The notes under the pieces are model-generated. The model saw nothing but the letters and a program-made list of their open reading frames with translations. It was not told the DNA's origin and did no database searches. This document shows positions 17,342 to 26,703 of a stretch of 64,000 bases of DNA, piece by piece. This DNA comes from JAAZNF01 sp964561025. Lineage in GTDB: Bacteria > Myxococcota > B64-G9. Made by a program: the position numbers and the translations under genes. The stretch covers positions 1 to 64,000 of the forward strand of contig CAZLNM010000011.1 of assembly GCA_964561025.1 (NCBI GenBank), written 5' to 3'. Position 1 is the stretch's first letter. The number at the start of each line of letters is the position of its first letter.

Positions 17342-19324
17342 ATGCCACCGCTGCGCATCCACAGCCCCTTCGCCCCCGCGGGCGATCAGCCCGAGGCCAT
17401 CGAACGGCTGGTGGAGGGCCTGCGGCGGGGCGACCGCTGGCAGGTGCTGCTGGGGGTCACCGGCTCCGGCAAGACCTTCACCATGGCCTCGGTGCTGGAG
17501 CGGTTGCAGCGCCCGGCGCTGGTGATCGCCCACAACAAGACGCTGGCCGGCCAACTGTACGCGGAGTTTTCGCGCTTCTTCCCCGACAACGCGGTGGGCT
17601 TCTTCGTCTCCTACTACGACTACTACCAGCCGGAAGCCTACGTCCCCCAGACCGACACCTACATCGAGAAGGACGCCTCCATCAACGACGACATCGATCG
17701 CCTGCGGCACGCGGCCACCCACGCCCTGCTCACCCGGCGCGACGTGATCATCGTGGCCTCGGTGTCGTGCCTGTTCGGCCTGGGCCCGGTCGAGAGCTAC
17801 GGCGAGTTGACGGTACGCCTGCGCGCGGGGGCGGCCATGCCGCGCGACGAGCTGCTGCGCCGCCTGGTGGAGATCCACTACGGGCGCAACGACACCGACT
17901 TTTTCCGCGGCACCTTCCGCGTGCGCGGAGAGTCGGTGGACATCTTCCCGGCCTACGAGGAGTCGCGCGGGCTGCGGGTGCGCTTCTTCGGCGACGAGAT
18001 CGAGAGCATCCACTGGATCGACGCCTTGCGCGGAAAGAGCCTGGAGGCGCTCGAGGAGATCGAGGTCTATCCCGGGAGCCACTACGTCACCGGGCCGGGC
18101 CAACTGCGCCAGGCCATCCAGGGTATCCGCCAGGAGCTGGGCGAGCGCCTGCGGGAGCTGCGCGCCGCCGGCCGGTTGCTGGAGGCGCAGCGGCTGGAGC
18201 AGCGCACCCAGTACGACCTCGAGAGCCTGGAGCAGCTGGGCTACTGCGCCGGCATCGAGAACTACAGCCGCCACCTCTCGGGTCGCGCCCCGGGAGAGCC
18301 GCCGCCCACCCTGATCGACTACCTGGCGGCGGACGCGGTGGTGTTCGTGGACGAGAGCCACCAGACGCTGCCCCAGATCCAGGGCATGTTCAAGGGCGAC
18401 CGCTCGCGCAAGGAGAACCTGGTGGAGTTCGGCTTTCGCCTGCCCTCGGCGCTCGACAACCGGCCGCTGACCTTCGAGGAATTCGCCGCCCGCATCGGCC
18501 AGGCGGTGTGCGTCTCGGCCACGCCCGCCCGCCAGGAGATCGAGCTCGCCCGCGGGGTGGTGGTCGAGCAGCTGGTCCGGCCCACCGGCCTGATGGATCC
18601 GCGGGTCGAGGTGCGCCCGGCCCGGGACCAGGTGGACGATCTGCTGCACGAGGTTCGCGCGGCCGCCGCCGCCGGGCAGCGCGTGCTGGTGACCACGCTC
18701 ACGAAGAGGATGGCCGAGGATCTGACCGAATACCTCAAGGAGCACGCCGTCCGGGTGCGCTACCTGCACTCCGACATCGACACGCTGGAGCGGCTCCAGG
18801 TGGTGCGGGCGCTGCGCGCCGGAGAGTTCGACGTGCTGGTGGGGATCAACCTGCTGCGCGAGGGGCTCGACATCCCCGAGGTGGCCCTGGTAGCGGTGCT
18901 GGACGCGGATCGCGAGGGGTTCTTGCGCTCGGAGACCTCGCTCATCCAGACCATGGGCCGCGCGGCCCGCCACGTGCTCGGCCGGGTGATCCTGTACGCC
19001 GACCAGCGCACCGAGAGCATGGAGCGCGCGCTGCGAGAGACCGAGCGCCGGCGCCGGCTGCAGGAAGAGTTCAACCGGGCCCACGGCATCGTGCCCCGCT
19101 CGATCGAGCGGGAGCTGGGGCCGGAGATGGTCGCGCCGGGCGATGCCGCCGCTGACCCCGCGGCCACGCACGCGCCCCCCTCCCGGCTCGAGGATCTGGT
19201 CGAGCGCATCCACAAGCTCGAGCGCGAGATGCGGGCCGCGGCCGAGGCCCTGGAGTTCGAGCGGGCGGCCGAGATCCGCGACGAGCTGCGGGCGCTGCGC
19301 CAGTGGCACCTGCGGCTGGGGTAG
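17342..19324 (+). CDS. uvrB: Excinuclease ABC subunit B
   Basis: 660 aa, full length. UvrB is the damage-verifying helicase-like subunit of nucleotide excision repair. Visible features: Walker A GVTGSGKT near residue 38, the beta-hairpin region VSYYDYYQPEAYVPQTDTYI, the DEAD-like VFVDESHQT, helicase motif VI-like ETSLIQTMGRAARH, and a C-terminal UVR motif (LEREMRAAAEALEFERAAEIRDELRAL) that contacts UvrC. The start at 17342 leaves 6 nt after ettA, and uvrC begins 3 nt after its stop. Confidence 0.97.
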   Translation: MPPLRIHSPFAPAGDQPEAIERLVEGLRRGDRWQVLLGVTGSGKTFTMASVLERLQRPALVIAHNKTLAGQLYAEFSRFFPDNAVGFFVSYYDYYQPEAYVPQTDTYIEKDASINDDIDRLRHAATHALLTRRDVIIVASVSCLFGLGPVESYGELTVRLRAGAAMPRDELLRRLVEIHYGRNDTDFFRGTFRVRGESVDIFPAYEESRGLRVRFFGDEIESIHWIDALRGKSLEALEEIEVYPGSHYVTGPGQLRQAIQGIRQELGERLRELRAAGRLLEAQRLEQRTQYDLESLEQLGYCAGIENYSRHLSGRAPGEPPPTLIDYLAADAVVFVDESHQTLPQIQGMFKGDRSRKENLVEFGFRLPSALDNRPLTFEEFAARIGQAVCVSATPARQEIELARGVVVEQLVRPTGLMDPRVEVRPARDQVDDLLHEVRAAAAAGQRVLVTTLTKRMAEDLTEYLKEHAVRVRYLHSDIDTLERLQVVRALRAGEFDVLVGINLLREGLDIPEVALVAVLDADREGFLRSETSLIQTMGRAARHVLGRVILYADQRTESMERALRETERRRRLQEEFNRAHGIVPRSIERELGPEMVAPGDAAADPAATHAPPSRLEDLVERIHKLEREMRAAAEALEFERAAEIRDELRALRQWHLRLG

Positions 19325-19327
19325 CCC

Positions 19328-21229
19328 ATGCCTCGCCCACCGCTCAGCGATGAACAGCGCGAGGCGCTGCTTTCGAGCCTGCCGGAGCGGCCGGGGGTGT
19401 ACCAGTTCGTGGATACCCGCGAGGCGGTGGTGTACGTGGGCAAGGCCCGCAACCTGCGACACCGGGTGCGCAGCTACTTCGGCGCGCCCTCGGATCCGCG
19501 GCCCTTCGTGGAGTGGTTGCCGGCGCTGCTTTCGGACATCCGGGTGATCGTGTGCCGCAACGAGCGCGAGGCGCTGCTCCTCGAGCGCGAGCTGATCGCC
19601 CGCCTGCGGCCGCGCTACAACGTGGACCTCCAGGACGACAAGAACTTCTTCGTGTTGTGCCTGAGCCGCCACCCGTTTCCGCGCCTGAGCCTGGAGCGCC
19701 TCCATCCGCGCGGAGGCAACCCGGCGCGGACGCGCGATCTCCAGTGCTTCGGCCCGTACCCCTCGGCCGAGGCCGCACGGGAGCTGCTGCGTTTCTTGCA
19801 GCGCGCCTTCGGGCTGCGGGTGTGCCCGGACCGCCAGTTCGCCTCCCGCACGCGGCCGTGCCTGCGAGCCGGCATCGGACGCTGTCTGGCGCCATGCAGC
19901 GGGGCCCTGGCGCCGCCGGTGTACGCGGAGAGAGTCCGCGAGGCGCAGGAGTTCTTGCGCGGGCGCGGCGACGGGCTGCTCCGCTCGCTGCAGGAGCGGA
20001 TGTGGCGCGAGTCGGAGCGGGAGAACTTCGAGGAGGCGGCCCGGCTGCGCGATCGGCTGCGGCTGCTCGAACGGAGCCTGGCGCGGCAGCAGGTGGTGGA
20101 CCCGGCCGGCGGCGACGCGGACGTGCTCGGGATTCACCGGGAGGGCGGCGGCGGGGCCTTGCTGTGGCTGCGGGTGCGCGCCGGGCGCGCCACGGACGTG
20201 ACGCGCCACTTCTTCGAGGACGCGCCACTACCCACCTGGGAGCTTTTGCGCCGCCACCTGCTCGAGCGGGCCGGGGCCGGGCTGGACGTGGCCCGGCGCT
20301 GGCTGATCCCCGGCGAGGCATTGGAGGGCGCGGAGACGGGCGAGGACGTGGGCGCGTTCTCTTCCTTGCTCTCGGAGCAGGCCGGCCAGCCGATCGAGCT
20401 CCACACGCCCCGGCGCGGCCCCGGCGCCAGCATGCTCGAGCTGGCGCGGGAGAACGCCGAACAGGCCTTTCGCCAACGCCTGGCGCTGACTTCGGCGCGG
20501 CGCGATCGGCTACGCAGGCTCCAGGCGCGCCTGGGCCTGAGCTCTCCGCCCCGCCGGATCGAGTGCTTCGACCTGGCGGTGTTCCAGGGCGCGGCCGCGG
20601 TGGGCGCCATGGCGGTGCTGCGGGACGGCCAGCCGGCGCCCGCCGAGTACCGCCGCTTCCGCATCCGAGCGTCGAGATGCGACTCGGACGTGGACATGAT
20701 GCAAGAGGTGCTGCGGCGTCGGCTCCGGCGCGCGCTCTCGGGCGAGCTCCCGCCGCCCGACCTGCTGCTCCTCGATGGCGGCGTCCAGCAGCTCAACGCC
20801 GCCCGGCGGGTGGTGGCCGAGCTCGGCCTCGAAAACCTCGCGCTGGCCGCGCTGGCCAAGGGTGGCGCCGGGGCCGGCCGCCATAAGGTCACGCGCGAGC
20901 GGGTTTATTTGCCAGGAAGGAAAAACCCCATCCGGCTCCGGCCCGAGTCGGACGAGCTGTTCCTGCTCAGCCGGATCCGCGACGAGGCCCACCGTTTCGC
21001 CGGCGCCTACCACCGCGCGCTGCGCCGCGCCGCCACCCTGAAGAGCGGCCTCGAAGAGATCCCCGGCGTGGGGCCGGCACTGCGCCGGCGGTTGCTACTT
21101 CGCTTCGGCTCGTTGCGCCGCCTGCGTCAGGCCCCGGCGGAGGAGCTGGCGCGGGTCCCCGGCGTGTCGGCGCGCCTGGCGGAGCGGATCGCGCGCTTTC
21201 TTTCCGCCGCGCAGTCCGATCTTCCTTGA
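19328..21229 (+). CDS. uvrC: Excinuclease ABC subunit C
   Basis: 633 aa. It makes both incisions in nucleotide excision repair. N-terminal GIY-YIG nuclease (PGVYQFVDTREAVVYVGKA), Cys-containing segment (CLRAGIGRCLAPCSG), UVR motif (ESERENFEEAARLRDRL), RNase-H-like endonuclease domain (RIECFDLAVFQGAA, LLLLDGGVQQL, RDEAHRFAGAYHR) and C-terminal helix-hairpin-helix pair. In most UvrC the first acidic motif reads CFDISHTQG; here ISHT is replaced by LAVF while the Asp is kept, a notable but probably tolerated divergence. It lies 3 nt after uvrB. Confidence 0.95.
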   Translation: MPRPPLSDEQREALLSSLPERPGVYQFVDTREAVVYVGKARNLRHRVRSYFGAPSDPRPFVEWLPALLSDIRVIVCRNEREALLLERELIARLRPRYNVDLQDDKNFFVLCLSRHPFPRLSLERLHPRGGNPARTRDLQCFGPYPSAEAARELLRFLQRAFGLRVCPDRQFASRTRPCLRAGIGRCLAPCSGALAPPVYAERVREAQEFLRGRGDGLLRSLQERMWRESERENFEEAARLRDRLRLLERSLARQQVVDPAGGDADVLGIHREGGGGALLWLRVRAGRATDVTRHFFEDAPLPTWELLRRHLLERAGAGLDVARRWLIPGEALEGAETGEDVGAFSSLLSEQAGQPIELHTPRRGPGASMLELARENAEQAFRQRLALTSARRDRLRRLQARLGLSSPPRRIECFDLAVFQGAAAVGAMAVLRDGQPAPAEYRRFRIRASRCDSDVDMMQEVLRRRLRRALSGELPPPDLLLLDGGVQQLNAARRVVAELGLENLALAALAKGGAGAGRHKVTRERVYLPGRKNPIRLRPESDELFLLSRIRDEAHRFAGAYHRALRRAATLKSGLEEIPGVGPALRRRLLLRFGSLRRLRQAPAEELARVPGVSARLAERIARFLSAAQSDLP

Positions 21230-21280
21230 CCTCCCGCCGTCTCCCTTGATAGAAAAGCGGTCCTATCGAGGGAGGTTGCC

Positions 21281-21799
21281 GTGCGCATCTATCCCAAGCA
21301 GATTCCGAACATGGCCCGCGACATCCTCAAGGCCCTGATGGACAACGGCGACGTGGATGTCCAGCCCGCCAAGGTGGAAGAGGCTCGCAAGGACATCGGC
21401 GCGGTGCTCAGCGAGTTTTTGCGCATGGAGCGCCAGCTCGACGATCTGGCCAAGGACGTGCTGGCCAGCCGGGGCTGGAGCTCCAGCCACTACGGCGAGG
21501 CGCGCCGGGTGGCGGCCGAGGCCCGCAAGGTGCCGCAGGGTGACGAGGCCGTCGAGTACGTGGTCAACCAGGTGCTGGAGGCCATGATGAACTCGGCCAA
21601 CTTCGAGGAGGTGTTCGCCGAGGACCACGTCATGCGCAAGCGCATCGTGGAAATCATCCGCGAGCACATGAAGCTGGACGAGGAGATCGAGACCGAGGTG
21701 CGCCGCCGCCTCAAGAACCTGGAGGAGGGCGGCCGCGACTGGGACATCGCCTACCGCAAGACCGTCGAGGAGATCCGCCGGCTCAAGGGCCTGACCTGA
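21281..21799 (+). CDS. DUF507 family protein
   Basis: 172 aa, GTG start with a good ribosome site (GGGAGGTT, 4 nt spacing). The sequence MRIYPKQIPNMARDILKALMDNGDV and the highly charged helical remainder (RKRIVEIIREHMKLDEEIETEVRRRLKNLEEG, DWDIAYRKTVEEIRRLKGL) match DUF507, a family of small helical proteins of unknown function found mainly in Deltaproteobacteria and relatives. It lies 51 nt downstream of uvrC and may be the last gene of the operon. Function unknown. Confidence 0.85.
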   Translation: MRIYPKQIPNMARDILKALMDNGDVDVQPAKVEEARKDIGAVLSEFLRMERQLDDLAKDVLASRGWSSSHYGEARRVAAEARKVPQGDEAVEYVVNQVLEAMMNSANFEEVFAEDHVMRKRIVEIIREHMKLDEEIETEVRRRLKNLEEGGRDWDIAYRKTVEEIRRLKGLT

Positions 21800-21944
21800 T
21801 CCCGCTCGCCGCTTCTGATCCACCGCCGCCAGACGATCTTTCTTGCCTTCGCCGTTGTTGGTTGTGGGCGAAGATCCGCAATGCGGATGGCCCTTCGGCG
21901 AACGAGCCCTTCCTGCTCCAGAAATGTCTTGCGTGTGGACTTGT

Positions 21945-21986
21945 GCGGCTGGCCGCGATGCCGCTAGAGCAAGCGCGGCCAGACGC
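21945..21986 (-). repeat. Variable-arm hairpin repeat, copy B
   Basis: Arms GCGGCTGGCCGCG / CGCGGCCAGACGC (12 of 13 paired). The bottom-strand loop is CTTGCTCTAGCGGCAT, nearly the same as copy A. It lies in the convergent gap between the DUF507 gene and the minus-strand kinase gene, 12 nt from copy C. Confidence 0.75.
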
Positions 21987-21998
21987 ACGCAGACCTGG

Positions 21999-22040
21999 GC
22001 GCCTGGTCGCGCGGCCAGCAAAGCCAGCGCGGCCCGGCGA
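21999..22040 (-). repeat. Variable-arm hairpin repeat, copy C
   Basis: Arms GCGCCTGGTCGCG / CGCGGCCCGGCGA (10 of 13 paired). Bottom-strand loop CTGGCTTTGCTGGCCG. It forms a tandem pair with copy B in the same convergent gap (21800-22097), which otherwise shows nothing distinct. Confidence 0.65.
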
Positions 22041-22097
22041 ATGCGCGAACCTCTCACTTTTTGCGCGATGCCGCAGGTGCGCTCCGCCTGGAAGGAG

Positions 22098-23642
22098 TCA
22101 CAGGCGGATCTGAAGATCCTTCACCTCGCCCGGTGCAAGGCGCACGTTGCCGCTCCACTCCGGCCGCTTTGGCAGGCGGACCCGGAGCAGGTGTTCCTGA
22201 CCGCTGCTCGTCTGGAGCTGTAGCGGGGTCTTTCCCGGCTGGAGCCGGCCGTCCAGCCACACCTGGGCCCCCGGCGGAGTCGATACGATCTTCAGCGTGG
22301 CGGGGGGGCCGGCGGGCTCTTCCGACGGCACGGCATGCTGGCGCCACAGCCAGGCGCCGACCAGCGCGGCCAGGGCGAGCGCGCCCACCAGGGCCCAGCC
22401 CAGGACCCGCCACAGGAACGCTCGCCGCGTCTTGCGCTCCGTCCGGGCAGGGTGCTCGGGCCCCTCGAGCATCTCCGCCAGGTTCAGCAGGGTGGGCGGG
22501 CCGACGGATGCGGCCCGGGCGGGTGCGGGCGGCGCAGAGACCGGTGGAGAGACCGCGAGTTCGCCGGCCGCGGGAGCGGGATCCGAGGAAAGCGGCACGG
22601 GTGTGGGCGTCGTCGATTTGTCGTCGGGCGGGAACGAGTCTCCCTCGCGCTCGAAATCGAAGCGCAGATCGTCGAAGAGCCAGGCCTCGAGGTCCGCCTC
22701 TCGTTCTTGTGCCCCCAGGATGCGCTGCTGGCTGGCCAACCGCTCCGGCAGCAGGTTGCGTACGAACTGAGAGAGCTGTGACTGGCTGGCGTGCAGGTGG
22801 TGCTGGGCCACGATCTGCTCCAGCGCGCCCCGCATCTCCTTGGCGCTCGCAAAGCGCTCCTCTGGGGAGCGGGCCAGCGCCCGGGCCAGGCACTGGTCCA
22901 GCGCCGCGGGGACGTCGCCGCGCAGCGATCGCAGGGGCGGCACCGGGTCCTGCAGGATGGCCTGCATCGTCTCCAGCCTGTGGGAGCGGCGGAACAGGCG
23001 CCGCCCGGCCAGAACCTCCCATAGCACGATGCCGAAGGAGAAGATGTCCGACCGGGGCGTGACCCCCTCCCCGCGGAGCTGCTCCGGCGCCATGTAGCCG
23101 ATCTTGCCCTTCAGAATCCCCTGCGCGGTGGCCTCGCCCTCCAGAAACTCCCGGCTCTTGGCCACGCCGAAATCGATGAGTTTCACCGCACCGTCGAAGG
23201 AGATCATGATATTCTGCGGCGATATGTCGCGGTGGATCACCGGCGGATCGTGCGTGTGGATGTACTCCAGGGCCTCACAGACGCGGCAGGAGATGTACAG
23301 GACCAGGCTGAGCGGGAAGGGGGTGCTTCGCTCCCGGCAGGTGCGCGCGACCAGGCGCAGGGTCTCACCGCGGATGAACTCCATGGCCATGAAGATGCGG
23401 CCGCCGCTCTCTCCCACGTCGAACACCTGTCCGATACCGGAATGCTCCAGGGAGGCGGTGAGCCGGGCCTCCTGGAGGAACATCTTGACGAAGTCCTGAT
23501 CGTCGGCCAGATCGGGCCGCACCAGCTTGAGGATGGCCAGCTTGGAAAAACCGCCGAGGCCCCGCTGGCGGGCCAGGTACACCTCGGCCATGCCACCCGT
23601 GGTGATGTGCCGCAGGATCTCGCACTTGCCGATCCACTTCAT
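22098..23642 (-). CDS. Ser/Thr protein kinase with C-terminal TM and PEGA-like domain
   Basis: 514 aa. Kinase domain at residues ~8-275: GGMAEVYLA glycine loop, catalytic Lys in LAILK (K39), HRDISPQN (137-144), DFG (157-159) and APEQ. A Pro/Ala-rich linker follows, then one transmembrane helix (VLGWALVGALALAALVGAWLW) and a short periplasmic PEGA-type module (TPPGAQVWLDGRLQPGKTPL). The kinase is thus cytoplasmic and tethered, with an external sensing or binding module. HRDISPQN instead of HRDLKPxN is common in myxobacterial kinases. It lies downstream, in the same direction, of a second kinase gene but 414 nt away, so it is probably separately transcribed. Confidence 0.93.
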   Translation of the reverse strand: MKWIGKCEILRHITTGGMAEVYLARQRGLGGFSKLAILKLVRPDLADDQDFVKMFLQEARLTASLEHSGIGQVFDVGESGGRIFMAMEFIRGETLRLVARTCRERSTPFPLSLVLYISCRVCEALEYIHTHDPPVIHRDISPQNIMISFDGAVKLIDFGVAKSREFLEGEATAQGILKGKIGYMAPEQLRGEGVTPRSDIFSFGIVLWEVLAGRRLFRRSHRLETMQAILQDPVPPLRSLRGDVPAALDQCLARALARSPEERFASAKEMRGALEQIVAQHHLHASQSQLSQFVRNLLPERLASQQRILGAQEREADLEAWLFDDLRFDFEREGDSFPPDDKSTTPTPVPLSSDPAPAAGELAVSPPVSAPPAPARAASVGPPTLLNLAEMLEGPEHPARTERKTRRAFLWRVLGWALVGALALAALVGAWLWRQHAVPSEEPAGPPATLKIVSTPPGAQVWLDGRLQPGKTPLQLQTSSGQEHLLRVRLPKRPEWSGNVRLAPGEVKDLQIRL

Positions 23643-23671
23643 GGCGTGGCTTTCCGTGACAAGATCGGATC

Positions 23672-23713
23672 GCGCGCGAACGCGCCGGCTGCCCGGGCCG
23701 CGCCCTGGCGCGC
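23672..23713 (+). repeat. Variable-arm hairpin repeat, copy E
   Basis: Arms GCGCGCGAACGCG / CGCCCTGGCGCGC (10 of 13 paired), loop CCGGCTGCCCGGGCCG. It lies 30 nt upstream of the kinase start. Confidence 0.6.
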
Positions 23714-23731
23714 CGCGGACAACACGAGCAC

Positions 23732-23760
23732 ATTATACAACAATATCGCTGGTTCCTCAC
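23732..23760 (-). promoter_or_regulatory. Candidate promoter for the 22098-23642 kinase
   Basis: An exact TATAAT lies on the minus strand (plus-strand 23732-23737), about 90 nt before the kinase ATG, inside an unusually AT-rich patch. The -35 region at the right distance is poor, so this is tentative. The rest of the 414-nt gap (23643-24056) holds hairpin copies D and E and nothing else I recognise. Confidence 0.35.
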
Positions 23761-23841
23761 GCGACGTGCGGCCGTATCCGAATCGCGTGCTTCTTTTCGC
23801 TGTGCTTCGCTGAGCGCGTTCGCGTCACGGGTCGGCACATC

Positions 23842-23883
23842 GCGACGGGCCGCGCTCGCTCTTGTGGCATCGCGGCCCGTCGC
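23842..23883 (+). repeat. Variable-arm hairpin repeat, copy D (perfect arms)
   Basis: Arms GCGACGGGCCGCG / CGCGGCCCGTCGC (13 of 13 paired), loop CTCGCTCTTGTGGCAT. Compared with copy A, the three arm changes on one side are matched by complementary changes on the other. Confidence 0.8.
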
Positions 23884-24056
23884 AAAGAAAACTTGGGCAA
23901 CGACGCTGACGACGGCCCGCGGCGGATCTGGATCGGCCGCTCAGAAGTTCCTCGAAGCGACAAGCCCCAGAGAACCGTCGGAGTCATATGACAGGGCCCC
24001 CACGCATCCGTCCGCTCTGCCTCGCGCTTGTCCGAGCACTTCACCGGTACGCCGGC

Positions 24057-26540
24057 TCACTCGAGGAAGTTGACCTCGAGCACCGTGGTCTCGCCGGGGC
24101 GAATGGTGATGCGCTTTTCTATGGTGCGCTCCAGGGTGGAGTTTTCCAAAACGACGGTGTAGCTACCCTCGTACAGCTCCTTCTTGTCGAAGGGCGTGGT
24201 GCCCAGGCTGCGGCCGCCCACCTTCACCTGGGCCCAGGGGTTGGCCTTGACCAGCAAGAAGCCCTTGGCGAACTCGTGGTTCACCTTCACCGTCTCGCCG
24301 GCGCGGGCGTTCACCCGGATGTCCTTGCTGATGTCGAGCTGGCTGTTCACCAGGTGCAGCTCGTGCGGGCCGGCCGGGATGTCCAGCTCGGAGATGGGCG
24401 TCTGACCGAGCTTCTTGCCGTCCATATAGACGATGGCCCAGGGGTTGGACTGGACCGTAAGGCGCGCCTTGCCTTCTCCCGGCGGGGGTGGGGGCGGCGG
24501 GGGGGGTGGAACGTCGCGCGTCGGGACCATGGCGGCGATCACGGTGCGGCGCTTGCCGCCGGTCACATCCTCGCTCCAGTCCTTGTACCCGGCGAGCTTC
24601 GCGGTGAGCCGGTAGCGGCGGCCCGGCTCGAGCCGCACCGTGTCACCCTCCACCGGGGCGTCGTCCAGGAAGAACTTGGCCCCGTTCGGGCGCGAGCGCA
24701 ACACGACCGGCACGGCCTTGTCGGGGAGCTTGACGTCCACGAGGGCCAGGTTGCCCGTGAGCGTGATGCGCTCGTTGGGTTGGAGGCGGAACGTCTGCAC
24801 CCAGTCCTTGCGCCCCGGGAACGTCGCCCGCAGGGTGTGCTCCACGCCCGAACTCACCTGCCCGATGGTGGTGGGGGTCTGCGCCTCGAGCGGCTTTCCG
24901 TCCAGCTCCAGGCGCGCGCCGGGCGGGGCGGTCACCACCTCCACCCAGCCGAAGCCGGCCACCGCCGCCTCCAGCCGAGCGTTGAAGGGCCGCTGCTCGC
25001 CGGGTTCGTCGAGGCGGAACTGGGTGGAGAACGTCTTGAGCGGCGGCTTGGAGATCTCCAGGGTGTAGGGCGTGCCGACCTCCAGGTCGTCAAGCACCAG
25101 CGGGGTCACCCCGCGCCGATCCCCGTTGAGGCGCACCTCGGCCCCCGCCGGATCGGACGTGACGCGGATGCCGGCCCGGCGCGAGAGCGCCAGCGTCCCC
25201 CCGTCGACCCCGGCGTCGAGCGAATCCTCCGGGGCCGGGCCGGAGAAGAACTTGAGATACACGAAGAACCCGCCGCCGCCGAGGACGAGCAGCAGCAGGA
25301 GCGCCAGCGCGCCCTTGAGCCACCCCGGGGCCCTGGCCGGCGGGGGCGGAGGCGGGAGCGGGGTGGCCGCGGCGGGGACGGTCAGCGCGGACACCGACGG
25401 ACGCGGAGTGGTCCCGGAAGGGGTCTTGACCACCGGGCGCGGGCCCACGCGGGACACGCCGGTGGTGGCCTTGGGCATGAGCGGCCGGGAGGGATCGGTG
25501 ACCGCCGAGGGCCCGGAGGGCGTGATCACTCCCGAGCCCTCGCCCGCCACGTCGTCGAACAAGAACGACTCCAGCGAGTCGCCGGCGGCCTGCGCCTCCT
25601 CGATCTTGCGCAGCCCCTCGAGCCGGTTGGGGAACAGCTCCTTGAGGAAGTTGGCCAGGTGCACCGCGCTGGAGGAGAGCCCGGAGTTCCGCATGAACTC
25701 CTCGAGCGCCAGGTGCATCTGAATGGCGTCCTGGAAGCGGTTCTTGGGATCCTTCTCCAGCGCCTTGAGGATGATGGCCTCGAGCTCGGCCGGGATGGTC
25801 TGGTTGACCTCGCGCGGCGGGACGATGCGGCCCTCGGTGATCTCCTTGAGGATCAGGAGCTCCGAGGACATCTTGTACAGGCGGGTCCCGGTGGCCAGCT
25901 CCCACAACACGATGCCGGTGGCGAAGATGTCCGAGCGCGCGTCCACCGGCCGCCCCAGGCACTGCTCCGGCGACATGTAGGCGTACTTGCCCTTCAGCAC
26001 GCCCGAGCGGGTCTCCTGGACCTGCGTGGCCGCCTTGGCGATACCGAAGTCCACCAGCTTGGTCACGCCGTCGAAGGACACCAGGATGTTCTGGGGCGAG
26101 ATGTCGCGGTGGACGATGTTGAGCGGCTTGCCGCTGGTGTCCTGCTTGGTGTGGGCGTAGTACAGGCCCTCGCAGGCCTGGGACATGATCTTCACGATGT
26201 GCGACAGCGGCAGGGGCTTGCCGGCCTTGCGCGCGGTCTTGGCGACGGTGCGCAGGTTCTCGCCCTGGATGTACTCCATGGCGATGAAGTAGGTCCCGCC
26301 GGCGCGGCCGAGATCGAAGATCTGGACGATGTTGGGATGGTTCAGCCGGGCGGCGATCCGGGCCTCGTCCAAAAACATCTGGACGAACTCCTGGTTGTTC
26401 GCCAGGTGGGGGAGGATCATCTTGATCACCACCAGCTTCTCGAAGCCCTCCATGCCTCGCTGCTTGGCCAGATGAATCTCGGCCATGCCGCCGGTGGCGA
26501 TTTTTTTCAGCAGCTGGAATTTCCCGAACTGCTGTCCCAT
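24057..26540 (-). CDS. Ser/Thr protein kinase with about five extracytoplasmic PEGA repeats
   Basis: 827 aa. Kinase domain at residues ~8-275 with TGGMAEIHLAKQ, VVIKM, HRDISPQN, DFG and SPEQ. Then a Pro/Thr-rich linker and one transmembrane helix (WLKGALALLLLLVLGGGGFFVYL, about residues 405-427). The periplasmic part contains about five PEGA modules (e.g. SDPAGAEVRLNGDRRGVTPL, APPGARLELDGKPLEAQTPT, SRPNGAKFFLDDAPVEGDTV, SNPWAIVYMDGKKLGQTPIS, ANPWAQVKVGGRSLGTTPFD). PEGA domains bind surface or wall structures in other proteins; here they may sense the envelope. It is transcribed divergently from a TPR protein across a 163-nt shared control region. Confidence 0.93.
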   Translation of the reverse strand: MGQQFGKFQLLKKIATGGMAEIHLAKQRGMEGFEKLVVIKMILPHLANNQEFVQMFLDEARIAARLNHPNIVQIFDLGRAGGTYFIAMEYIQGENLRTVAKTARKAGKPLPLSHIVKIMSQACEGLYYAHTKQDTSGKPLNIVHRDISPQNILVSFDGVTKLVDFGIAKAATQVQETRSGVLKGKYAYMSPEQCLGRPVDARSDIFATGIVLWELATGTRLYKMSSELLILKEITEGRIVPPREVNQTIPAELEAIILKALEKDPKNRFQDAIQMHLALEEFMRNSGLSSSAVHLANFLKELFPNRLEGLRKIEEAQAAGDSLESFLFDDVAGEGSGVITPSGPSAVTDPSRPLMPKATTGVSRVGPRPVVKTPSGTTPRPSVSALTVPAAATPLPPPPPPARAPGWLKGALALLLLLVLGGGGFFVYLKFFSGPAPEDSLDAGVDGGTLALSRRAGIRVTSDPAGAEVRLNGDRRGVTPLVLDDLEVGTPYTLEISKPPLKTFSTQFRLDEPGEQRPFNARLEAAVAGFGWVEVVTAPPGARLELDGKPLEAQTPTTIGQVSSGVEHTLRATFPGRKDWVQTFRLQPNERITLTGNLALVDVKLPDKAVPVVLRSRPNGAKFFLDDAPVEGDTVRLEPGRRYRLTAKLAGYKDWSEDVTGGKRRTVIAAMVPTRDVPPPPPPPPPPGEGKARLTVQSNPWAIVYMDGKKLGQTPISELDIPAGPHELHLVNSQLDISKDIRVNARAGETVKVNHEFAKGFLLVKANPWAQVKVGGRSLGTTPFDKKELYEGSYTVVLENSTLERTIEKRITIRPGETTVLEVNFLE

Positions 26541-26636
26541 GCGAACGCCGTTCCGATCCAGGCAGGTACACCTCGCCCGAGGCTCGATGTTATTCGCCGC
26601 AGCTTGGCCGAGTCAACAAAATTGGCGGGAATTATC

Positions 26637-26665
26637 TTGACTTTGCCGCACCTGGCGTCGAAAAT
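26637..26665 (+). promoter_or_regulatory. Candidate sigma-70-type promoter for the TPR gene
   Basis: TTGACT (26637-26642), 17-nt spacer, GAAAAT (26660-26665), about 39 nt before the ATG at 26704. It lies in the divergent region between the kinase and the TPR gene. Confidence 0.4.
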
Positions 26666-26703
26666 CTGTTGGTACCGTCTGCGGTTAGCCAGGAAGGGTG
26701 TAC

